From positions 1 through 7,108 of the forward strand of contig JASHVC010000688.1 in NCBI GenBank assembly GCA_030039655.1: a stretch of DNA of 7,108 nucleotides. Reading direction: 5' to 3'. Under the pieces are notes generated by a model that saw only the letters and a program-made list of their open reading frames with translations, was not told where the DNA came from and made no database searches. Positions 1 through 4,880 of the stretch are shown here, piece by piece (position 1 is the first letter of the stretch; every line of letters begins with the position of its first letter). This DNA is from Xanthobacteraceae bacterium. GTDB taxonomy: Bacteria; Pseudomonadota; Alphaproteobacteria; Rhizobiales; Xanthobacteraceae. A program made the position numbers and the translations under genes.

Positions 1-503
1 AGTTCGACGGTCTTGCTGCCGACATGGAGGGTCATCCGGTCGGAAAAGCTCACCACTGTGTCGAGCGGCTTCACGTCCGCAAGCGCCGCCGTGCGCTCGG
101 GAAAGCGCTTCCGCCACGACTTGATCTGATAGTCTTTCATCGCCGCCCAGTCCTTGGCCACCCGGTCATGGATGATGACCGTGGCAGGCGGCGAAAACAG
201 CGGCGTGCCGCCGACATGGTCGCCGTGATTCTGCGTTATGACGACGTAACGAACTGGCTGCGCCGTCACGGACTGGATGTCCTTGAGCAGGATGCGAGTC
301 TCCGGCGGGTTGTTGCCGGTGTCGACGAGGATGACGCCCTGCGCAGTGACGATCACCATGGCGTTGGCGTCGTTCAATTTGCCGACAAAGGCATAGACGC
401 CGTCGGCAAGTCTCTGCAACTCGGCTTTCTCGCCGGTCATCGCCAGCGCCGCAGCGGGAACCAACAGCAGCGTAAGGAGAACGAAGAGCGCGGTCCGTGT
501 CAT
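1..503 (-). CDS. Exported MBL-fold metallo-hydrolase, N-terminal part (runs off left edge)
   Basis: The first 167 residues are visible. Residues 1-21 form a signal peptide (Thr/Arg start, a Leu/Val-rich core, then AAALA before Met22), so the product should be periplasmic or secreted. The metallo-beta-lactamase fold follows: a strand pattern LADGVYAF, then GVILVDTG near residues 56-63, then the metal-binding loop TQNHGDHVGG at 90-99. In most family members that loop is THxHxDH; here the first His is Gln91, while His93, Asp95 and His96 are kept. Gln at this position is known in some functional enzymes (GOB-type subclass B3 beta-lactamases), so loss of activity is not implied. The substrate cannot be told; such proteins include lactonases, esterases, SoxH-like proteins and beta-lactamases. 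The ATG at 503 is chosen because it gives a complete signal peptide and overlaps the stop of the upstream short ORF by ATGA, which suggests translational coupling. The C-terminal metal ligands lie outside the window. Confidence 0.88.
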   Translation of the reverse strand, partial: MTRTALFVLLTLLLVPAAALAMTGEKAELQRLADGVYAFVGKLNDANAMVIVTAQGVILVDTGNNPPETRILLKDIQSVTAQPVRYVVITQNHGDHVGGTPLFSPPATVIIHDRVAKDWAAMKDYQIKSWRKRFPERTAALADVKPLDTVVSFSDRMTLHVGSKTVE

Positions 504-658
504 GCTCGTTTCCAGTATTTCCCCTCACCTCGGCCGCACGGGTCTTGCTTGTGGGGAAACCGGTCAACGGGCGTGCGGCCGAGCTCGGTGCCATTGGCAA
601 AGTCGTAGTAACCCAACCAGTGATAGCCCTTTTGGACGACCACCATAACGTCGCGCAT
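500..658 (-). pseudogene. Truncated beta-propeller (YncE-like) gene, first-blade remnant of 52 aa
   Basis: A 52-codon ORF starts with ATG at 658, six bases after an excellent Shine-Dalgarno (GGGAGGA, 665-671). Its first 40 residues resemble one blade of a YncE/surface-antigen type seven-bladed propeller: a hydrophobic strand ending VVVQKG, then LGYYD, an NG turn, ELGR, and a closing PVDRFPH. In the family, FPH is normally followed by a strand and the SPDGR turn, then several more blades over 300 or more residues. Here the text changes after FPHKQDP to an unrelated tail (CGRGEGKYWKRA) and stops inside the start codon of the MBL gene. I infer a deletion that removed most of the gene and joined its start to the MBL leader. 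It could instead be a genuine short leader peptide coupled to the MBL gene. The family call rests on pattern only. Confidence 0.45.
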
Positions 659-664
659 TGCGTG

Positions 665-671
665 TCCTCCC
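665..671 (-). promoter_or_regulatory. Ribosome binding site that fixes the remnant start at 658
   Basis: GGGAGGA on the minus strand lies 6 bases before the ATG at 658. It favours this Met over the in-frame upstream start at 685. A near-perfect site suggests the short ORF is still translated and could feed ribosomes into the MBL gene through the ATGA overlap. Confidence 0.6.
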
Positions 672-702
672 GCAGCAGGCCGCAATATCGGCCACGGACG
701 TG

Positions 703-723
703 AGTGCAGACCTTTCGTGCACT
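703..723. promoter_or_regulatory. Inverted repeat AGTGCA-N9-TGCACT, candidate operator
   Basis: Two perfect 6-bp half-sites (703-708 and 718-723) are separated by 9 bases. They lie in the divergent gap between the minus-strand remnant/MBL unit and the plus-strand cyclase. The spacing fits a dimeric regulator on one face of the helix. No convincing sigma-70 promoter was found beside it, and a 6-bp arm can occur by chance. Confidence 0.25.
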
Positions 724-796
724 GAGATTAGCTTTACCGTATTCTCAGCTCTATTCCCGCTTTCGGAAGCTTAAATACAACAGGGATTTCGAATTG

Positions 797-1522
797 ATGT
801 GCGAAACGGCACCGAAGAAAACCTACGGCTGGAAGGGCTGGACCGACTTGCCTACACCCCGCATCGTGTCAACGACCGGTCCCTGGATCGACCTCTCGCA
901 TCGAATCACCGAGACTCTGTCGCGCATTCCGTTTTTTCCGCAACCAGTCATCCGGCAGCTTTCCACCACGCCAATCCGCCTGACCGAAATCCACTGGGTC
1001 GTGCATCACGGCACACACCTCGACGCTCCGTGCCATTTCATCAGCGATGGTCCTGCGATGGATGAGGTGCCGTTGGAGCGTTTCTACGGTCCGGGCGTGG
1101 TCTGGCGTATTGACACGCAAGATCGCGCTGCCATCGATGTCGCCGACCTCGAACGTGCGACCCCACGAATGCAGGCAGGCGACATCGTGCTGCTCGACAC
1201 CGGTTGGTGGCGTTTCATCAACACCGACCGGTACGAGGAGCACCCCTATCTCACCGGCGAGGCAGCGGAATGGTTGGTCGCAAAGGGCGCCAAGATCGTC
1301 GGCATCGACAGCAGCACGCCCGACCAAGCAGTCCACTACCGACCGAAGGATTTTGTGTTCCCGGTCCATAACACGCTTTTGAGCAACGGCGTGCTGATCG
1401 CCGAACACCTTACCAATTTGAGCCCGCTCGCGGGCCGTCGGGTCGAGATTATGTTTCTCGGCATCAATATCGCGGGATCGGACGGCGCACCCGCGCGGCC
1501 GATCGCAAGGGCGGTCGGATGA
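797..1522 (+). CDS. Cyclase-family metal-dependent hydrolase (PF04199; kynurenine formamidase/isatin hydrolase-like)
   Basis: The product is 241 aa, close to the family's usual 210-260. The superfamily uses divalent metal, usually zinc or manganese, to hydrolyse amide or ester bonds; relatives open N-formylkynurenine or isatin. The signature HxGTHxDxPxH is complete: His70, His74, Asp76 and His80 in HHGTHLDAPCH. Other family elements are WIDLSH near residue 30, a GDIVLLDTGWW strand near 129-138, GIDSSTPD near 169-176, and PVHNTLL followed by EH (Glu203-His204), which probably contributes further ligands. There is no signal peptide, so it is probably cytoplasmic. The ATG at 797 is preferred over the in-frame GTG at 704 because the extra 31 residues are basic, look unlike the family, and have no clear ribosome site; AGGG lies 11 bases before 797. 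The gene stands alone, divergent from the MBL unit. The substrate is unknown. Confidence 0.88.
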   Translation: MCETAPKKTYGWKGWTDLPTPRIVSTTGPWIDLSHRITETLSRIPFFPQPVIRQLSTTPIRLTEIHWVVHHGTHLDAPCHFISDGPAMDEVPLERFYGPGVVWRIDTQDRAAIDVADLERATPRMQAGDIVLLDTGWWRFINTDRYEEHPYLTGEAAEWLVAKGAKIVGIDSSTPDQAVHYRPKDFVFPVHNTLLSNGVLIAEHLTNLSPLAGRRVEIMFLGINIAGSDGAPARPIARAVG

Positions 1523-1525
1523 GGC

Positions 1526-1550
1526 CACTGGCCCGCTTACAGAGCCAGTG
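1526..1550. terminator. Perfect 7-bp hairpin between convergent genes
   Basis: CACTGGC (1526-1532) and GCCAGTG (1544-1550) pair perfectly around an 11-base loop. The hairpin starts four bases after the cyclase stop and overlaps the last codons of the converging 30-aa ORF. No T-run follows on either strand, so it is not a classical intrinsic terminator. It may stabilise mRNA 3' ends or act weakly in both directions. Confidence 0.4.
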
Positions 1551-1629
1551 AATAGAATCCGGCAGCGACCAGAACGGCGAAGACCGCGAAGGCAATTATC
1601 CAAATGGCCCAAGAGAACTTGCTACTCAT
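1537..1629 (-). CDS. Small single-helix membrane peptide, 30 aa
   Basis: ATG at 1629 to TAA at 1537 encodes a 30-residue peptide. A short polar, basic head (MSSKFSW) precedes about 20 hydrophobic residues rich in Ile, Ala, Val and Phe, and the tail is FYSLAL. This is a textbook layout for a one-pass inner-membrane microprotein with a positively charged cytoplasmic N-terminus. No stronger start lies upstream in frame, and the ribosome site is weak (AGG a few bases before ATG). It faces the cyclase gene tail to tail and lies downstream of the XRE gene on the same strand, 77 bases after that stop, so it could be read from the XRE transcript. I do not recognise a family. A 31-codon ORF can arise by chance, but the composition is strongly non-random. 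Confidence 0.5.
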   Translation of the reverse strand: MSSKFSWAIWIIAFAVFAVLVAAGFYSLAL

Positions 1630-1706
1630 CGCCTGTGCACTGACAGTTGATGAGCCTGCCGCATCGACCGTGCTCAGTTTGGTCGTGCAGGGCCGGTTCC
1701 GACAAT

Positions 1707-2117
1707 CTAGGACTGACCATCGTGGGAAATGGCTTCGACCAGGCGCACGATTGAACGCCGGAGCGATGGATCGTCAATTTGAGTAAAGGCCTTTACCAGC
1801 GCTAATCCGTCGGAGTGGGTGAGAAAATCGGTGACGTACGCTGGCGACGCCGGCGCCTCTGCGTCCTTCCAGGCACGGCCCGCGATCTGCGGAGCACCCT
1901 CGAAGAAGAACGACACCGGGACTTGCAGAACCTCACAAATCGCTTGTAGCCGGCTGGCGCTAATGCGGTTTGTGCCTTTTTCGTATTTCTGCACCTGCTG
2001 GAAGGTTATCCCGAGTTTATTGCCGAGCGTCTCCTGGCTCGTGCCGAGCATTAACCGACGCATACGCACTCGGCTTCCGACATGCTTATCGATCGGATCG
2101 GGGCTTTTCGTAACCAT
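1707..2117 (-). CDS. XRE-family transcriptional regulator, PraR/SinR-like
   Basis: The 136-aa product has a Cro/C1-type helix-turn-helix at about residues 13-70 and a helical tail (95-130) likely used for oligomer formation. The layout DPIDKHVGSRVRMRR, SQETLGNKLGITF, QQVQKYEKG, SASRLQ and then VSFFFEG matches the alphaproteobacterial PraR-like group (known members control quorum sensing, biofilm formation or reb genes). The start at 2117 (MVTKSPDPID) is where relatives begin; longer in-frame starts (Met at 2153, TTG at 2315) add sequence unlike the family. The ribosome site before 2117 is weak. It is transcribed divergently from the LysR gene and is paralogous to the XRE gene at 3735-4154: residues 35-58 are identical in the two proteins. 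Its targets are not visible; self-regulation is likely for this family but is an inference. Confidence 0.88.
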   Translation of the reverse strand: MVTKSPDPIDKHVGSRVRMRRLMLGTSQETLGNKLGITFQQVQKYEKGTNRISASRLQAICEVLQVPVSFFFEGAPQIAGRAWKDAEAPASPAYVTDFLTHSDGLALVKAFTQIDDPSLRRSIVRLVEAISHDGQS

Positions 2118-2366
2118 TTCGATCTTTGCGAATTTCGCCACTAGCTTCAGCATCCAAATAGTGCCCCGCCGGGCCTTATGGAGCCGTGCGCCGTCGGGCC
2201 TGGCCGGATTGATGGCGAGCGAACGAACGTTTGTCCAATACCTATGAATAGCTTCTTCGATATCTTTGGTGTATACTAGAGGTTGCTGGCGTTTGAGACC
2301 GCATCCAACAAACAAGAATGTGATGCCTGGAGATCTGTGATTTACTTTCGCAGGGATACGTAGCTG
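2118..2366. promoter_or_regulatory. Divergent intergenic region between XRE and LysR genes
   Basis: This 249-bp gap must hold the promoters for both regulators. The half nearest LysR is AT-richer than its surroundings. TATACT at 2272-2277 is a plausible -10 on the plus strand, but no good -35 sits 16-18 bases upstream; the overlapping GTATAC palindrome could equally serve the minus strand. TGTGAT occurs twice as a direct repeat (2319-2324 and 2336-2341) just before the LysR start and is a possible regulator contact. Longer XRE reading frames cover part of the gap but do not look coding. Confidence 0.35.
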
Positions 2367-3320
2367 ATGGAACTACGCCATCTCCGCTATTTTGTCGCCG
2401 TCGCCGAGGAGCTGAACTTCACCCGCGCGGCCGAGCGATTGGGCATCAGCCAACCGCCGCTCAGCTTGCAGATTCGACAATTGGAAAAGGAGCTTGGCGC
2501 GCCGCTACTCCGGCGACAAAACAGGGGTGTCGAGCTGACGAACATCGGAAAGTTGATGCTTGAAGAAGCGCGCATCATCCTCAAGCAAGTCGATACGGCC
2601 AAGACCGACGTACGCCGTCGCGTCCGCGGCGAAACTGGAAGGATCAATGTCGGCGCCGGTGGTGCGATCTATTTCCATCCGCTTATTCCGGCGATCATAT
2701 GTGAATACCGCATGCGATATCCGGATATCGTTCTTAATCCCGAATCCAGCAACTCACCTTTGCTGGTCCCTCGACTATGCGCTGGTATCATCGACGTTGC
2801 TTTTGTCTGGCTTCCGATCAGCGACAGCAACGATCTGATTCTCGCGCCCCTGGTCGACGAAGAATTTGTGATTATCTTGCCGCCTAGGCATGCGCTGAAC
2901 GGTTCATCGTCTGCGCCGCTCGCGGCTCTCGCCAGCGAACCCTTCATCCTGCCACCGCGGGAGGTCAACCCGGGTGTTTACGATTCGATTATTTCGGCCT
3001 GCCACCGCGCGGGCTTCGACCCCAAGCTAGGTCCGGCTGTGCCGCAAGTCGCATCCACCGTCTCAATGGTTGCTGCCGGTCTGGGGGTATCGATCGTGCC
3101 GCAGTGCATCAGCCGGATTCACGCTGATGGAATCTCCTATCTTCCCATCGAGGGCGATGCGCCGCGCGCAGTAATCAGCCTGGTGTATCGGCGAAAGGAC
3201 CGCTCTTCGACGGTACAAAATTTTGTCGAGGTTGCTCGTCGCCAAACCCGGACGGCGGTTCAACGCAAGAGCAAGGGCGTCGAGATAGAAGCAAAAAGAA
3301 CTGGCGTGCTGCGACGTTGA
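2367..3320 (+). CDS. LysR-family transcriptional regulator, CatR/BenM-like
   Basis: The product is 317 aa, slightly longer than the usual 290-310. The N-terminal winged helix-turn-helix (residues 1-60) is classic: MELRHLRYFVAVAEELNFTR, then AAERLGISQPPLS and IRQLEKELGAPLLRR. A linker helix follows, and the effector-binding domain (about 90-295) starts at GRINVGAGGAIYFHPL and includes VASTVSMVAAGLGVSIVP near 227-244. The N-terminus is closest to the CatR/BenM type that senses intermediates of benzoate, catechol or related aromatic breakdown, though the effector cannot be read from sequence. In the recognition helix, QPPLS is followed by Leu where Arg is the common residue. The last ~25 residues form an Arg/Lys-rich tail. 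The start at 2367 has AGGGA 10 bases upstream. LysR proteins often control a divergent gene, but here that neighbour is an XRE regulator, so its catabolic target may lie elsewhere. Confidence 0.93.
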   Translation: MELRHLRYFVAVAEELNFTRAAERLGISQPPLSLQIRQLEKELGAPLLRRQNRGVELTNIGKLMLEEARIILKQVDTAKTDVRRRVRGETGRINVGAGGAIYFHPLIPAIICEYRMRYPDIVLNPESSNSPLLVPRLCAGIIDVAFVWLPISDSNDLILAPLVDEEFVIILPPRHALNGSSSAPLAALASEPFILPPREVNPGVYDSIISACHRAGFDPKLGPAVPQVASTVSMVAAGLGVSIVPQCISRIHADGISYLPIEGDAPRAVISLVYRRKDRSSTVQNFVEVARRQTRTAVQRKSKGVEIEAKRTGVLRR

Positions 3321-3734
3321 CATCAAGAATCGGTCACGTCTGAAACTGGGTTCCCTTCGACGCTTGTGCCAACCTAACGACTCTGTCGCTGTGGGGTGAT
3401 AAGCGGATTCGCCGTGGACATCGTGAATGTGCAGTATTTGAACCATGAGCGACATCGCCGTGTTATTGCCTGGCACCGGATGCCAAGCATCAAACAACAT
3501 CAGCAATGGCGCTGGGACTGATGGATCGCGTTTAGTCGATCAGCGAGCTAATTGATGCTGCGCTTGGCGCAGTGCGCCTAGGGCAGTTAACTTAAGTTCG
3601 CCATTTTCCTTTCGGCCTGAAGGAGTAGCGATACGATGGCCGATCGGACGATAGCGCGGCGCGACTTTGCCAGGACCCCATCCCCCGATAGGACCCCATC
3701 CAGGCGGGTCGCGCCGCCACCAAACAAGGTCGCC
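3321..3734. other. Intergenic stretch without a secure gene
   Basis: Between the LysR stop and the XRE stop I find no well-supported gene. It holds a short inverted repeat GGCGC-AGT-GCGCC (3566-3578), a 10-bp palindrome AACTTAAGTT (3589-3598), a hairpin TCCTT/AAGGA (3607-3624), and the AGGACCCCATCC direct repeat (3672-3701). None of the hairpins has a T-run, so a LysR terminator is not evident. A minus-strand candidate ORF covering 3587-3751 is discussed as a finding. Confidence 0.5.
3672..3701. repeat. 12-bp direct repeat AGGACCCCATCC with 18-bp period
   Basis: AGGACCCCATCC occurs at 3672-3683 and again, identically, at 3690-3701. The period of 18 bases is a multiple of three, and on the minus strand it gives an in-frame peptide repeat (DGVLSG then DGVLAK) in the 54-codon ORF downstream of the XRE gene. 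It may be a tandem duplication, paired binding sites, or coding repeat. Confidence 0.6.
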
Positions 3735-4154
3735 TCAGTTGGCTGCCTCATCAATCGCAGCCATGGCCTCAATCATGCGCACCAATGCGCGCCGTGTCGC
3801 TACAGCTTTGATTTGTTGAAATGCCGTGATCAGCGCGCGCGCTTGGGTGCTGCGAACGAACTCAGTCAGAGCAAGAGCATCCGTTGCGTCAGCATCCTTT
3901 CGGTGCGCGATGGCCAACGCCAGCGGGGCGCCATCAAAGAAATACGGGACTTTAACGCCCAATATTTGCCCGATGTGCTGCAAGCGGCTTGCGCTGATGC
4001 GATTTGTGCCCTTTTCGTATTTCTGGACTTGCTGGAAAGTGATGCCCAACAGTTGAGCCAGCCTAATCTGGCTCATGTCGCGTTTTTCGCGAAGCGCCCG
4101 GACACGGGCTCCGACGAATGCGTCAATCTGATTTACTGATTTGACGTTCGGCAT
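3735..4154 (-). CDS. XRE-family transcriptional regulator, second PraR/SinR-like paralog
   Basis: The 139-aa product has a Cro/C1 helix-turn-helix at about residues 14-71: VGARVRALREKR, MSQIRLAQLLGITF, QQVQKYEKG, SASRLQ, then VPYFFDG. A helical C-terminal tail (about 95-133) contains TEFVRSTQARALITAF and ALVRMIEAM, which align with TDFLTHSDGLALVKAF and SIVRLVEAI of the paralog at 1707-2117. Residues 36-59 are identical to that paralog, so the two probably read very similar operators, while the flanks and tails differ. ATG at 4154 follows AGGGGG (4159-4164) by 4 bases, a strong site. The upstream region contains TTATAG on the minus strand as a possible -10, but no -35 was found. The gene stands apart from its neighbours. 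A short ORF overlaps its 3' end and could be cotranslated. Confidence 0.9.
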   Translation of the reverse strand: MPNVKSVNQIDAFVGARVRALREKRDMSQIRLAQLLGITFQQVQKYEKGTNRISASRLQHIGQILGVKVPYFFDGAPLALAIAHRKDADATDALALTEFVRSTQARALITAFQQIKAVATRRALVRMIEAMAAIDEAAN

Positions 4155-4495
4155 TTGACCCCCTGGCGCGTTTACGCCCTAGTGCTTTTGGCATCTATAA
4201 GCAGCCGCTGCAACGCGGCTTGGTCACGGCCGCAGGTGTTTTTTGCTGACAATTGCGGTCGACTCAGCGCAATCCCCCCTTTGTTAGAGTCGCGTAGGCG
4301 GCGCGGCTTGCTCACCCTCGCGACCCCCAATGGCAGGTCGCGCCGTCATTTATGGCCTGCTCAGTTGACGGCCTCATCGTCTATAATGCCAGTGGGTCGC
4401 TTCGCGGGAGCGATGGGGAAGTGCATCACGTCGGCTATTACCGCCGCAATTGGCGGTGAAGCAGACCCGCATCCGTCAAGGCTAGCAACTCCTTA
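4155..4495. other. Intergenic stretch upstream of second XRE gene, no secure gene
   Basis: This stretch of about 340 bp holds the XRE leader at its left end. Farther right is a perfect TATAAT (4382-4387, plus strand) and a strong hairpin (4438-4459). GTCGCG and CGCGAC also form an inverted pair near 4290-4325. A plus-strand frame is open throughout but begins with TTG beside the XRE start, has no ribosome site and resembles nothing I know. A minus-strand frame open from about 4481 to 4361 ends in a gene-like peptide (HFPIAPAKRPTGIIDDEAVN) but lacks a start with a ribosome site. Confidence 0.45.
4438..4459. other. Strong hairpin, ACCGCC/GGCGGT with 6-base loop
   Basis: ACCGCC (4440-4445) and GGCGGT (4452-4457) pair perfectly around GCAATT; one wobble and one A-T pair extend the stem to eight. 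No T-run follows on either strand, so it is a structured RNA element or a protein-binding palindrome rather than a terminator. It lies about 40 bases downstream of the 77-aa gene on the minus strand, where it could protect that mRNA's 3' end. Confidence 0.5.
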
Positions 4496-4729
4496 TTAGC
4501 CAGTTTCTCGCCACGCCGTCATGGGAATGAGGCCTTTGAGGGCGCTGTCATGTAAGCGCGCTGGGTCGCGCTCGCCGTCCATGGCAAGCCGCAACACATT
4601 GCGCGCCAACTCGTCGGGCTTTATGGAGGTGTTGCCGATGGCCTTAAGTGTCAGCCACGCTTCATCGAAGACGGTCTCTAGGACGACCAACGTTTGTGGA
4701 TCGAAGGCACTGTTGTGGAAACCACGCAT
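4496..4729 (-). CDS. Small conserved-type hypothetical protein, 77 aa (rhizobial)
   Basis: The product is acidic, soluble and predicted helical, with no signal peptide or membrane segment. The order FDPQTLVVLETVFDEAWLTL, then PDELARNVLRLAMDGERDP, then ARLHDSAL and a C-terminal TAW resembles a short protein family that I recall as common in Bradyrhizobium and relatives and that has no established function. The phrase FDP..L..VFDEAWL is the most distinctive part. ATG at 4729 is fixed by GGAGGG six bases upstream (4736-4741); an in-frame TTG at 4747 precedes that site and is rejected. It is a single-gene unit, separated from the second XRE gene by the 4155-4495 gap and divergent from the PRC-barrel gene. 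Recognition is from memory of the pattern, not a search. Confidence 0.8.
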   Translation of the reverse strand: MRGFHNSAFDPQTLVVLETVFDEAWLTLKAIGNTSIKPDELARNVLRLAMDGERDPARLHDSALKGLIPMTAWRETG

Positions 4730-4735
4730 AGTCAG

Positions 4736-4741
4736 CCCTCC
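4736..4741 (-). promoter_or_regulatory. Ribosome binding site that fixes the start of the 77-aa gene
   Basis: GGAGGG on the minus strand stands 6 bases before ATG at 4729, deciding between this Met and the upstream TTG at 4747. Confidence 0.7.
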
Positions 4742-4880
4742 GTTCAATTTTGAATGTAAGTCGCAAGCGCCCTCAAGCGCCTCAAAACAGCGTGGTTAAG
4801 GGAAGATTACTTTATGATCGCACGCCGTTCGCGGGCGACGCCGAGCGTGTCGGATAGCCCAAAAGGTCATCGGAGCCGTC

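Noticed and set aside
166..600. Second minus-strand frame of 144 codons
   Set aside because: Out-of-frame shadow of the MBL gene, crossing its start and the upstream remnant; low-complexity Arg/Ala/His composition.
24..608. Long plus-strand open frame over the left end
   Set aside because: It lies antisense to the MBL gene, whose minus frame has a signal peptide and family motifs; the plus product is Arg/His-rich with no motif.
704..796. GTG start giving a 31-residue longer cyclase
   Set aside because: No ribosome site, immediately follows an in-frame stop, and the added basic sequence does not look like the family N-terminus; ATG at 797 is preferred.
869..1612. 247-codon minus frame opposite the cyclase
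   Set aside because: Antisense shadow produced by the codon pattern of the cyclase gene; no recognisable domain.
1819..2247. Plus-strand frame of 142 codons opposite the first XRE gene
   Set aside because: Antisense to a clear XRE gene. The similar frame opposite the second XRE gene (3826-4056) shares text only because the two XRE genes are paralogous.
3445..3555. 36-codon plus ORF starting MSDIAVLLPGTG after the LysR gene
   Set aside because: No ribosome site and no recognisable pattern beyond the first residues; most likely chance.
3636..4139. Plus-strand frame of 167 codons with a GGAG upstream
   Set aside because: Almost wholly antisense to the second XRE gene; the product has no motif, and the ribosome-like GGAG is about 11 bases away.
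4365..4387. TTGACG and TATAAT as a sigma-70 promoter
   Set aside because: The boxes are only 11 bases apart, too close for sigma-70. Only the -10 match is kept as an observation.
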